64,000 bases of DNA. Origin: Perkinsus marinus ATCC 50983. Lineage: Eukaryota; Perkinsozoa; Perkinsida; Perkinsidae. Positions within the stretch are counted from its first letter, which is position 1, and each line of letters opens with the position of its first letter. The stretch lies in contig NW_003214659.1 of the NCBI RefSeq assembly GCF_000006405.1, positions 389,798-453,797 on the forward strand. Reading direction: 5' to 3'. Of the stretch, positions 46,191 through 57,026 are shown one piece after another. The notes below the pieces were generated by a model that ran no database searches, had not been told where the DNA came from, and worked only from the letters and a program-made list of their open reading frames with translations. Made by a program: the position numbers and the translations under genes.

Positions 46191-46904
46191 CGGGGTGTTC
46201 AGAGAACCCATTCCGAAACTCAGAACACATTCCAGAATGCAAAACACCAAAATCGCGTTCAGAGAACAGCCCCCCAAACACATTCTGGAAAGCGTTCCAG
46301 AATAGATTCCGAACGTGTTCAGAAAACTTTAGAATGCATTCTGAAACACGTTCCAGAAAGCGAAATCTCAGTGCAAAAATTCCTTTCCGAGAATTTTGTG
46401 GCGCGCGGGAGGCTACCACGTTCGACAACAAATCAACAGATTCGCACAAGTCGTGGAACTCGTTTTGTACAAAGTCCCGTGATTTTCCTCGAGCAGACTT
46501 TTACTCAAGCCTCGATGACATTAGTAAAACGAATACGCAATGTGAAATGTATGTTAATCAACTTAATCTCGACCACTTCATCTACCTTGCTCAGCTTGCC
46601 TGCCGAAGTCCAACCAGATAGCTAAGTTTCGCCTTCGTTTGCGGGCGAAGGAAGTTCAGAGTGCCTTTGTGGGCGGAGCGAAGAGTTGCAAGTTACGAAA
46701 AATTAAGGTTTCCATTCCAGAATAGATTCTGAGAACTCATTCTGAGAGCGCGATTCGTTGAACGCGTTTCGGAATCGATTCCAGAATACATTCCGGAATA
46801 TTTGGGAATGGAATCCTCTGAACACGATCCAGGAATCGATTCTAAGAATCGATTCTAAGGATACTTTCTGGAATGGATTCCGGCGGAATTCTCTGAACAC
46901 CCCG
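46191..46904. mobile_element. 714-bp element with perfect 16-bp terminal inverted repeats
   Basis: The left end CGGGGTGTTCAGAGAA (46191-46206) is the exact reverse complement of the right end TTCTCTGAACACCCCG (46889-46904). Both arms (46191-46375 and 46715-46904) are dense in TTCCAGAA/TTCNNGAA-like and GATTCTNAGAATC-like palindromic words. The centre (46380-46690) has no long ORF and no transposase motif. No clear target-site duplication was found. Size, ends and lack of coding fit a non-autonomous DNA transposon (MITE-like). Overlapping ORFs of 60-163 codons on both strands are by-products of the repeats. Confidence 0.7.
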
Positions 46905-46994
46905 CGTGTGTCACTGACACGCAGACGACGCACGTCGGCTCGTGTGGCTGGGTGGAGTTCGCTCGAGAGGACGACATTCGTAGAATACCCCGTG

Positions 46995-47012
46995 CTGGGA
47001 ATCGAACTCGCG
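46995..47012 (-). repeat. Dispersed B-box-like motif, copy 2
   Basis: Identical 18-mer to 20823-20840. It is flanked here by CCGTGC/GCACGG, which could pair, but the T stem does not form, so it is not a tRNA. Confidence 0.5.
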
Positions 47013-47129
47013 CCTAAATATTCATGGCGAGTTCTACGGCACGGCTTGCAATTCTCTAATTCCGTTCCCCGGCTGGTCATTCTCTACATAGTCCTCCATA
47101 TTTAGCATCATATACTATTCACCCGATTA

Positions 47130-48717
47130 ATGACAATCGACTTCCAAGGACTGCTCAAACAGGCCAGGGCTGATAGACAGAGAGAAAAAGAAGGTAAGAT
47201 GATAATACCGAAGAGGATATCCCCACAGCTGGTATGGAACCTCATTATGTGTTCAAGAGGTTATCAATGTGACAAGAAGGATGATAACAGGAATGATGGT
47301 AATATGAATATGCTTACCTCTTCATGAGTTACTATTTAGTCTGCCCTCTTATACAGATATTGCCAGAGGCATGAAAGAATTCGATTATACAAGTAGTGAT
47401 TCAGCGACTGAGTCGAAGCCTCCTATAGTATTGTGGGATACTAGAGATCCACAAGAGTTCAGCAAGTCCCATATTGCTGGCTTTACTAACGTTACCACGA
47501 CAGAGGAAGCTGAGGCATTCATAACATCCAACTATGGTCAACTTACAGACCCGAGGATGCCTCATGAGAAGCTGATCATCGTCGTCCTTACTGAGCACAA
47601 CAACCTCAGGAGTAGTAATATGCCGGCAGCAGTAGAGTTTGCATCACAGCAGCTTCGAGCTGTGAGTAAGATATACCTACACAGGGGAGGGTACTCAGCA
47701 TACCGGAACTTCTCCTCTCTTCTGAGCATCGGCTCAGAGGAAGAATCCTCCAAGCCGTACTCTTATGGCCTATATCCGATATGGTGTGGTGATGGTATAC
47801 TTTCTGGCAGTATCCTGCATGGGTCTAATAAGGCACTGCTAAAGGCAATGGGGATATCTTGGATGCTTGATTTAACACCGAATGGGATACAAGATGCTAA
47901 TGTGATGTATGATCTCCATATGCCATCCTTTGATTTGGATATGGCTGCTGAGTTTATCAACCTCCACACCGGAAATGTTGGTATGATCTGTGGTGGTGAT
48001 GATGATTCCACCAGGTTTATGGCAGCGTTGGCTGCCGATATGCAAGCTAGAGGTCCTACTGTACAGGAGGCAGTAGCAAGGATGATGACCAAACTAGAGG
48101 GTATATGGTCAGGCCCAACATCAAGCCAATGGCAGTTATTAGAGGACTTCTACGAGCGTGTGGCATCTCTGAGACGGTCCAGGTCTTCTTCTCTATCGTC
48201 GACATCCTTCGAACGGAAGAAGTCTATGCAAGAGATGATTACCATGTTACTTCCTCAAGTGCAATTCAGCCCTCCCGCGGACGACGCCATGCTCATCGTA
48301 GAGCCGACACAAAGTGCGGACGTATTAGAGCTCATTGAACGTGCTGGGCCTAGGCTCTCTGTGGAAGATGCAGCTGCTATTCTTAAGACCTGGAGAAGTT
48401 TGAATATGAGCCATTTCGAGAAGTTGATCAACGTCTTGAAGCCTTGTACCACGCCAGAGACTTCTCAGCGGTATGTCCTTGCGGCTCTATCTTTATTTGT
48501 ACTGAGAGAATATGAGCACGGGCACATCATAATAATATCTGACCATACAAGGGCTGTTCTGAGAGTTCTGGCTGGATATTGGTTTGAGGAGACACCCTCT
48601 GAGTTTGAACAGGGACGGGTTCAAGTTCCTTTACATACTGACCAGGTTCCTGCGACTGTTACGGACTGCATACGCCCAGCTGCAATCATATTGGGGGCGC
48701 TACCAGAAGAGGAGTAA
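47130..48717 (+). CDS. Rhodanese plus dual-specificity pseudophosphatase, MK-STYX-like
   Basis: Exon 1 (MTIDFQGLLKQARADRQREK) ends at GTAAGA. The second exon begins in phase and runs 448 codons without a break. Its first domain is rhodanese-like: VLWDTRDPQEFSKSHIAGFT, EKLIIVVLTEHNN, KIYLHRGGYSAY. The catalytic Cys position after the LIIVV strand is Thr/Glu, so it should be inactive. The second domain resembles a dual-specificity phosphatase: GILSGSILHGSNKALLKAMG, ISWMLDLTPNG, then MICGGDDDSTRFMAALAADM in place of HCxxGxxR, with seven instead of five residues between Cys and Arg. The same pairing of an inactive rhodanese and an inactive phosphatase occurs in MK-STYX (STYXL1). The C-terminal 170 residues are helical and not recognised. 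Confidence 0.75.
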
Positions 48718-48950
48718 GTAGTGGCAGTGGAGGGATGCGACATATGAGTGTGGTTATTATTTGTGCCTGACGGTTGAGTAGGCTCAATATTGGTTTCCTT
48801 TTATATACCAAAATACCGTGCTATCCTCATATTAACCGTAATCGTTTGCTTGATTCACCGATGGTCTCGTGTTAATAGTAATGGTCATGGGTATAGTGCT
48901 TATCATCGGTAACTTACCGATCTACTCGACTTGGTAACTTACCAGATCTC
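48718..48950. other. Short spacer
   Basis: Contains repeated TTACCGAT/TTACCAGAT words near 48910-48945; no gene. Confidence 0.4.
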
Positions 48951-50663
48951 TTGTACCACGTGTTTACGGATATACTGTACTCGACTACTTCGATAGCTGC
49001 AGCTGGTGCATCAATGATCACGAAGTGTCTGATGTATCCTGCAGGCACCCTCAAGTGTCGAGTACAGGTTGGGGTTCCTCGGCGTGGCCCTGTGATGCTA
49101 CCCTATCGTGGCCTGCCGCCTGAAATGATGCTTTTAGAGCACTGCTCTATGTCCCTTACCAATCTTTATATATGGCATCATATCAAATCTATCGAAACTC
49201 GTTTCCTGATTTGGTATTCACAACTAAACATCCACCAATGACAACTGCTGTCGCTGGGGCCCTAGCTGAGATGTCTGGTGCTCGTGTACGCCTGGCCATG
49301 AAAGTACTCAAGCAGAGGATGCAGACAAAGCGGTATTAGAATTTCAGAGTGGCTCTCCGGTCGACTGTTAAGTAGCAGAGGGGGTTACTCATCTGTTGCG
49401 AATGCTAGGTGTACAGATCACCGCTACGTTTCGACAATGGGCGAATATTGATAGCTCAGACGCTCCTGTATGAGTTATGTGCAGCGGCTAGGAGGCACAG
49501 GCCCTACCTGTGCCTCTTGGGCTAAGCAGTAGTCCTTATGGCTTCGCCTGATCCATCTGTATATCAAATGGAGATTGACATATCGTGTCTGGCCCCTCGA
49601 TTTGATGTAGACAATGATTTGTCTGGTGACCGAGAAATCGGTTGGTTCGTCCACGATTATGCCAAGTTTAGAGCCACTAAGCCAGGACTTTATATCCGCC
49701 AACTGTATGGAATGTGCCGCTTGGAAGAACTGTCGACCGTAATTAACGGAGCGCCAATGCTTGGTGACCTTGAGCCCGTGTTTCTCGGCCCATTGTGAGA
49801 AAGCTTCGGACTTGAGGATCGCGATCTCTTCGATAGCCAGAGTGAGTGGCACTCACTTTACACTCACTGAGTGCAAATTCAGCCAATGGATTAACAAGGA
49901 GGAGTTCTTCGGCCATGCGAGTCGCATGATGCGACTAGCTTCAGTAGTCTCATTTTTCTCAATGATCTGCTTGTAGTCTATGTGTATAGATCAGTTTTTT
50001 CGAGTCTCGATACACCACAAGTCCTCCAAGCTGCCCATTTGCCGGAGGCTTCGTGATCCAAGCACTCCCCACAACAGTACTCTACCCTACCACCGACCGT
50101 GCGTATACGGAGCCAACTGAATTTGGAAGTATAGTTACTGACGCAGGGCATTTCATAGTGCACACGAGCGTTCTCGGGTTGGCAGTGTGCGGAGAGAAAC
50201 TAATCTTTCTGGCAGAACGAGCGGGTCCCTTCCTGTTCACGGCCGAGCCGCTAGCGGGGATCGGAGAGTCACAATGAACCCTGTGCATGACATTCCCTCT
50301 GGGATCATCCAATGGACAGCGTTCGAGACGAACTCTTAGCGAGTGGAGAGGTATAGGGAGGAGGGGAGTCCTACGGTGCCTTGGGCCCACTTTGCAGTAG
50401 GGACTTCATCAGGCACTTGTTGCTCTCCTCACCAATCGAATGGATGTTCTAATTCACGAATCGTAAAGATGAGAGTTGTCACATCACCAATCAGTGATGG
50501 TACACCAGCAATATCAACTGTCATACGATCGATCCATTCCGAGAGTGGCAGTAAAGGACTCTTTAAGAGTTTCCTATTGAGGTTACTACACGCTGCCCCT
50601 AACAATGGAATCTATCCTTCTTTTTTGAGCTTTCTCAATTCCACTCTTGCTCGTATTGAATAG
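48951..50663 (+). pseudogene. Mitochondrial carrier family gene, probably disrupted
   Basis: Fragments fit the three repeats of an SLC25 carrier. First: SIAAAGASMITKCLMYPAGT followed by LKCRVQVG, a P-x-[acidic]-xx-[RK] signature with the acidic residue replaced. Second: VAGALAEMSGARVRLAMKVL and KQRMQT. Third: HFAVGTSSG, ALLTNRMDV (usual TNPLDV with Pro changed to Arg) and SGSKGLFKSFLLRLLHAAPN. Between repeats two and three lies a stretch of about 850 bp with a hAT-transposase remnant on the opposite strand. A one-base frameshift separates AVGTSSG from ALLTN. Interruption, lost signature residues and the frameshift argue for a dead gene; a functional gene with a large intron is less likely. 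Confidence 0.6.
49475..50163 (-). mobile_element. Degenerate hAT-type transposase remnant
   Basis: The minus strand reads CCGECLDHEASGKWAAWRTC (TTF-type zinc-finger-like), DYKQIIEKNETTEASRI, IEEIAILKSEAFSQWAEKHG and, most telling, SKLGIIVDEPTDFSVTRQII, followed by VYIKSRGQTRY. This matches the IGIIVDESTDISVTKQL-type motif of hAT-derived proteins such as ZNF862. An in-frame TGA and at least one frameshift break it, so it is not active. A short hairpin (GAGGCACAGG/CCTGTGCCTC) lies at its left border near 49491-49515. The fragment sits inside the carrier pseudogene. Confidence 0.65.
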
Positions 50664-50827
50664 TTTTCATGTAGAATACTCTGCAAAAGGAGTCCTGTTG
50701 GTATATAATCCTCGAGATATTCTCGATACAACTTTGACAATTATAATCACTGTGTTTAGACGCAATTCAAGATCTCTTATGTTAGCCCACTAGTTAGTAT
50801 TTCATGAGCATAAGTGTGCGACATATC

Positions 50828-50876
50828 TGCACCAGATTATGCGACACAAGACTCTTGTGTCGCATAATCTCGTGCA
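50828..50876. other. Near-perfect hairpin between convergent genes
   Basis: AGATTATGCGACACAAGA (50834-50851) and its exact reverse complement (50853-50870) are separated by a single C. The pairing extends outward with TGCAC/GTGCA and one mismatch, giving 24-base arms. It lies between the + strand carrier and the end of the minus-strand P4-ATPase. Confidence 0.85.
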
Positions 50877-51289
50877 AGAGTACACAGCCTTGATATAATT
50901 GATATCGTCAGGCCAATGATTGGTATGTCATCGCAATAGCTGCCAGTTTTCTTCAAAAGTGTATCGAAAAGGATGCGCCAGTGCTCAGCCAAGCCTCGTA
51001 TGTAGGGGGATCAACGTAGTAGACTTGTTTCATGAGCATGAGGTGGAGGTGCGCTGTACACCGTACTAGACTCATAACTAGGCCAATTCGATCGACCAAA
51101 CCCCCCGCCCGCAACACAAATCGAAACCGGGTTGACGTAGGATTAACAAAAAATAGAATGATAGGCAACGTGTTAGTACTGCGCGATGATAGCAGTAGCA
51201 CAAGCAAGAGAAGATTCACGTGCTGACGTGAAAGTAACAATGGTAACATTAATAACCCGTGTTCAGCATTGAGCATCTCCGCATGAATA

Positions 51290-54200
51290 TCACACTGCTG
51301 GGGGCTTGTCACATTGTGCAGAGTAATCCGTATAGGCCTCTGTGGGACGTCGTCGTTGTAGCCGTCTCAAAACCCTCTTACTCCGAGCTCTAGTGTACTG
51401 CAATGCCTCCACTGGATCGATGTTACCTCGCAATATCCTGGATCTCATGACAGCTATGAGAGGTAAGATACAGATAGAGATAATTATAAGTAATATGAGC
51501 CAGAAAGTAAGATTACCCACTGTGTCAACAGCATATCGTGTAACGTCTGACCTCGGTATGAGATCGAATATGAAGACAAAGGCTACGTAAATGGCAATGT
51601 TGAGAACGATCATTGAGAATAGGAATAATGCAGACCATTCAACTGTGAATATCATAATAATACATGATACCAATAATATGACGACGGTATAGAGTAGTAT
51701 GGACATAGACCAGAATGATGAAGAGGCATGACCATCACCATTCACTGAGCTTTCAAGGTAGCCCCAATAGACCCAGACACCATAAAAGCACGCCAAAGAC
51801 TGCACAGAGCCTGTAATGATCCATTTTAATAGGACATAAGGGTTGAAGTTATAGTTGGCAGCTGTCTTACGATAGAGACTTGGAACCACTTTCAAACGCC
51901 ACTTGTCAAGAGTCATATCCGGCGGATACAATATCCTACTACTAATACCCCGATCACTTCCCGTTATTGGAGCATCTAGATCTGGATGGATATCATGATC
52001 GAAGAGTGCAGCTATGAATATTGGTACGATACAAAATACCGAGTTATATACCAGAACATAAAACGATGAATATACCGTTTGGCCAGAAAACTGCGATGCT
52101 ATCCCAAACCAAAACTGGCACAGAGTAAAGAGATAGTTCTTGTATACGAATAGGTTGATGAAATGTGTATTCCGCTCGTAGTTCCATCTACCATGATAGA
52201 ACAATAGCCGATAGAGATCCTTGAAGGAACTTATAGCATAATCGGCCATACCAGCAGCTTGATAACCTTCTTGACCAAAGATGCCCACACCAACATGAGC
52301 TCGCTGTATCATATTGATATCATTAGCACCATCCCCAATCGCCAATATGCTGGCTCTACCACGTATGTTGTCTTTCACTAAGGATACTATCTGGCCCTTC
52401 TGTTTGGGGTTAACACGGCAGAATACAGCCGATTCACATTGAGGATGTTGAAGCACCTTGAGGAGTTTCTCGCGACTCTTAGGTTGATCTAGTAGGTTAG
52501 CTAAATTAGCACCATCTATGACCAAGGAGAAGGTATCATTATCTCCTCCACCTGTCACCCCAACACCGCCGTTACCACCAAGTCCCTGCGGTAGACGAGA
52601 CGAAATAAGATCATCACACGATCGTGTACTCAGGGATAATTGTCGTAGGATCTGAGCAGGGGATGATGAACACCTTTGAGATCTTATTAGAGCTACCATA
52701 CCTACCTTCACTGACCCCTCACCACGATGATGTTGCTCATCTTTAGCCAAATCTATCTGTTCCTTTATATCCCTACCCTCCTCAGTAAGCGCCCATATCC
52801 CACTCGGATTGTTCGTAGCTTTATGACGACGTCGTGAGTCACCATTGGGAGGAGGAGGAGGCGACGACCACTCATCCCCAGCTAGAGTATCATTACCCAT
52901 TATATCACGAAGGGTCTTCAATGATATGAAGTTACCACCACCGAACAGTGACTGCTGGCCTAGCATAGTATACCTAATAATGGTATCATAGACAGCAGCT
53001 ACTAGGAGTACTTACACGTTATCAGTATTGGTAATAAGTCGACAACTAGATGCTATGTTGATAGCAGTCTCCCGTTTATCACCAGTTATCATGGCTACAG
53101 TAATACCAGCTGCCCTTAAAGCCTCGATGGTCTGTGGAACTCCTTCTTGTAACTTATCCTCTACTGCAGTGCATCCTAGTAATGTGAGATTAACCTCTAC
53201 CAAAGTAGATTCGATAACAGCCATACGACTGTCCTTATTGTATATATCATCTTGTACTGCAGATATCTCATGAGCTATACCACACCACTCACTCCACTTC
53301 ATCCTACGCATGGCTACACATAGTGTACCTACATCGGCACCATATGCAAGATGATAATAAACCAACCNNNNNNNNNNNNNNNNNNNNNNNNNNNNNNNNN
53401 NNNNNNNNNNNNNNNNNNNNNNNNNNNNNNNNNNNNNNNNNNNNNNNNNNNNNNNNNNNNNNNNNNNATTCCACCACATGTAATAGATCCATAGTCTTGT
53501 ATCTCCTTCAGGCAGTAGAGTTATATCGATACTGTCTGGTGTTCTATCCGTAAACCTCAAGCCAAAGTAACCCGCCGCTGATACCAAAGCACTCTCATCG
53601 GGTGATGTCCCTTGGTAGACAGCCTCAATGCCCCCTTCACTCTTTCGTCTATCATCATCAACAACAACATCATCATCAGAGGCCACAACATCTCCATCCT
53701 CTCGAACAGCGTAGATATCCAACTTGGCTCTGCCTTTGATCCGTCCTTTCGCCTTCTTGAATGCCTCACTAAGGCATCCCCCACTTTTACCTTCATCGGG
53801 ATCAGTATGATATTCCGGATCTGGCATGGCAGGAGGCTGTGCCCTCTCGCACGTATGGTTGATAGCTAGGGCAAAGAGGAACTCATGCAAAGTGTTGGAA
53901 GATCCCCTCCCTTCCTTGGCCAAAGCCTTTCTCATCATGCTCACCAGCTCGTCAGAACACGGTAATACACCAGAGAACTTGGGAGGAGGTGGCCAGCAGC
54001 TGTATGACGGTTCCCTTTTGACCTTATCATGGGAATCTTCATCCGGTAGGGTTGTAGATGGTGAGACATCTGTAGTAGCATAGAGCTTGCCCCCAACAGC
54101 TGCTCCTTTAAACTCCATCTTGTTGCAGGTAAGAGTACCAGTCTTATCACTGAATACATGGGTAATCATACCAAGTTCCTCATGTATGGATTTGGAGTTA

Positions 54201-55973
54201 CACCGGAGACTTAAGTCCCTGAAACCATCATTGGGTTAACACTTTATGGGTAGTGTATGCCATATTCAAGCACCCATAGTACTACCTTTCGGAGTCATAT
54301 AAATTATTATCCCATTCCATTAAAAAGGCTTGTGCAACGCGAAGGACTTCTCCTGATACCCACAATGACACTGGAATAAGGCTATTCAGTAAGACGAAGT
54401 AGCTGAAGTAGTTGATGATAGCCGCCTGACTTGATAACCCTGATAGATACCTGAGAGGGGATGTGAATGGTATTACTGCTAGCACTATCTATACCATGGA
54501 GAATTTGATGAGGTTGGGGAGGGATGGGTGCCAACTACGATAGCAGCTGTAAGACACAGTATAGCCTGTAGTATGAACAAGGCTAGGACGTATTTGTTCA
54601 TTGCTCTATCCACTGTGCTGCGTTTAGCAGGAGCAAAACCACCTGAAAGAGGAATCGGCTCATGTAGCTGATGTATTCAGCGCTACTACCATGATTGCTG
54701 ATCATGAATCTCGATTCATGTCCAGCATAGACCACTACTCCTATAGCCCAGGGTGTATTCTTCAACTTGCAGCCTCTGAGTAGCCTAAGAGCAATAAGGA
54801 CTAGCAGCAGCAGGATGGTAATGCCTCTACTAAGGAGGACTAGAGGAGCATTACATGTTATCCATGCTCAAAGGTTGGATTGTACCCTCATCCTCAGTGT
54901 TACTCAATGGACTTATCGAGCCTCTAAACCTGATACAAAGTATTATACATAGATAGTCAATACTAAGAAGAGCTGCATACTTCAACAAATCAGCCGTAGG
55001 AGCTTCGAATTGCATTGTCATGGTATCAACCAAAGCCGCTAGAGGCTCCATCCTCGCTATGAATCTAGTGGATTGGCGCTCGATCGACAGATCGCCACCC
55101 TCATCATCATCAGTATGCTTGTCTGGAGAAGCAATCTCCACCTGAGCCGAGACAGGAGGACTGAACCTATTCGGCCTTATTCACAATTCCTTGCCTGAGA
55201 CCTTCGTTCACCACGTTGTTGGGTGTCCCTAGTTGAATGAGATGACTGCCGTAGTAATTGAGATGACTCAGATCTCTTGGTCTTCTTGCCAGATGTGATA
55301 TCCGATACCAGCTTGGGCGCTTGCCTAGTCTTGAGGTTAGTTTCCCCGTCAAGATTACTGGTCTCCATGTACGCTACACAACCCTTCTTAGGATCGGCAC
55401 CATGGGATGATGATAGTAATATCATATCAGCTGGTAGGGGCTCTGACTCCCGCACCATTATGATATCACCAGGAAACAGATGTGCCCATTCTATCTTCTC
55501 TATTGTCCCTTGTGCAGTAACCCTCCTCGTCAACTCAGCGTTTGTCTCCTTATCTCTTTTATATGCCATCCACTCCTCTACGAATTCACGGGCAATTGAT
55601 ACCAGTAGTACAAAAGCTAGAGGCAGTATTGCTGCTATAGGATTGAGTGATCCGACATCCGGAAGACTCACTATGATAGCTGCAAATAGGAAGTAGCAGT
55701 TGGCCAGACGCCTAAACTGAAATAATAGTGATAAAGGCCCAAATGTCCACCAGCTGTAGCGTCTAGTCGATACAGAATTGCCACTATACGTGTGACAAGC
55801 GGTACCTATATAGCAAAGACCACCTCACGGGGGGATTTCCAGTGAAGGAACGGTATACTACCAATAATGACAGTCCTATACTGTTGCTGGGTCCTCTTGT
55901 CAGCTCTTGATGCATTGCCTATCCTCAAGTATCGCCGTATAGAGTCTACTGTCTTCTGCATGTACGACTCCAT
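51290..55973 (-). CDS. P4-type ATPase, phospholipid flippase
   Basis: Moves aminophospholipids across membranes at ATP cost. The N-terminus is MESYMQKTVDSIRRYLRIGN. Then LPDVGSLNPIAAILPLAFVL, GDIIMVRESEPLPADMILLS, SNLDGETNLKTRQAPKLV (the DGET actuator with the P4-specific NLK), NYFSYFVLLNSLIPVSLWVS (P4 membrane motif), CNSKSIHEELGMITHVFSDK with DKTGTLTCNKMEFKG (phosphorylated Asp), TSPDESALVSAAGYFGL, LGCTAVEDKLQEGVP, VAMITGDKRETAINIA, SAVFCRVNPKQKGQIVSLVK, ILAIGDGANDINMIQRAHVG and VGIFGQEGYQAAGMADYAI. The last membrane spans and a basic tail (RRLQRRRPTEAYTDY) end at 51290. A 100-N gap at 53368-53467 interrupts the nucleotide-binding domain. Some 5' exons around 54490-55140 (signal SNHGSSAEYISYM-like) are only partly resolved. 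Confidence 0.92.
53368..53467. other. Assembly gap, 100 N, inside the P4-ATPase
   Basis: A run of 100 N within the exon region between FTDRTPDSIDITLLPEGD and LVYYHLAYGADVGTLC. Some nucleotide-binding-domain residues are missing from the assembly. Confidence 0.98.
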
Positions 55974-57026
55974 TATTCCTCAAGAATCGTAAGGCAAATC
56001 AACTGATGTTGGAATACAAAAGACTCCCCCGTCACAATACTGCTGGACTAACCCCTGATGGTGTTGCTCGACAGCCCAACAGCGATGTAGGCCCCAACAG
56101 TTACTACGGAAGATATTTGGTGTTCATCTCATAACTACCACCTCAATCACGAAAAAGGACGAGGAACGATGATGAGGTATACAACAGCAATGGAGACACT
56201 TCGGAAATTCGATTGGACACGGTCACAAGTTACTTGCGGTCCCCAGGAGTAGAACTTGCGCGGAAACGATGAGCTGATCGTATGAACCTCGGCCGATGGG
56301 CTGTGCCTGCGTGTGCAAAGATGAGGTTGCGTGCTAGGCTCAATCCGGAGACTTCACCACATAGGCCCTCTTCCACCAACCCCTTAAGGATGACAAATCT
56401 TAAGGTTAGAACCCTCATGTCGCAAACTTGAGAAACCTCTAAGTTCACAATTATCTCAGCCTCAAGTTGAGGAGACTAACCTTGAGAACGACGATAAATT
56501 AGGTCGTGAGTAGGAACGAAGCAAGTTCATCGGAGACATTTTAGATTGATCTAATGCGTGAGGTTGGACCACCCTCGATGCATCCAGTGCATGAGGCCTG
56601 TTCAAGCGCTTCCAATCGGAAAATCGCAAGTCAAGAAAAAACGCTGTAGAATTCAATCCGCCTGGAATCGTGCTCGCGCGGTGCGAGGACCATCATTGAT
56701 TTTGGCGGAGCGTAGTAATGTACAATTTAACATTTTTGGCGGTAACTGCGTGCGCCCCAAATTGCTCGTCGGGCGTTGCTACCTTAAGTTAGAATCTAAT
56801 CTGGGCGAGTGAGAATCTAAGGTTGCAAATTTCCCAAAAGAGACATGCAGGTGAAGACGGAGAAAGGGAACCCCGAACTCCTCGAACCTAACTGTCCAAC
56901 CAAACTCTATTTCCAAAGGGAAACTCTACGAAATGATGATAATGCGACATCGCTGCAACTAGTTGAGGATAAGAGGGTGGCAATGATGCTGGTGCCCTCC
57001 ATCCTCGTCGTCGTAGTTGCAATCAC
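55974..57026. other. Intergenic with repeat-like words
   Basis: No gene. AAACCTCTAAG near 56430 also occurs near 30050, and TTTTGGCGGAGCG at 56700 resembles 23225 and 46670. A diverged copy of the B-box-like motif lies at 56662-56680. Probably old interspersed repeats. Confidence 0.35.
56662..56680 (-). repeat. Dispersed B-box-like motif, copy 3 (diverged)
   Basis: CTGGAATCGTGCTCGCGCG differs from the two identical copies by one deleted base and two substitutions in the core. Confidence 0.35.

Noticed and set aside
46130-46625. Overlapping ORFs up to 163 codons on both strands
   Set aside because: They lie inside the terminal-inverted-repeat element, are Asn/Ser/Arg-rich in several frames at once, and have no motif; they follow from the repeated palindromic words.
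46960-47040. tRNA gene on the minus strand around the second B-box copy
   Set aside because: Outer hexamers CCGTGC/GCACGG can pair, but the T stem has only two of five pairs and the length is about 56 bases.
47763-48092. 109-codon minus-strand ORF
   Set aside because: Antisense to the long uninterrupted exon of the rhodanese/pseudophosphatase gene.
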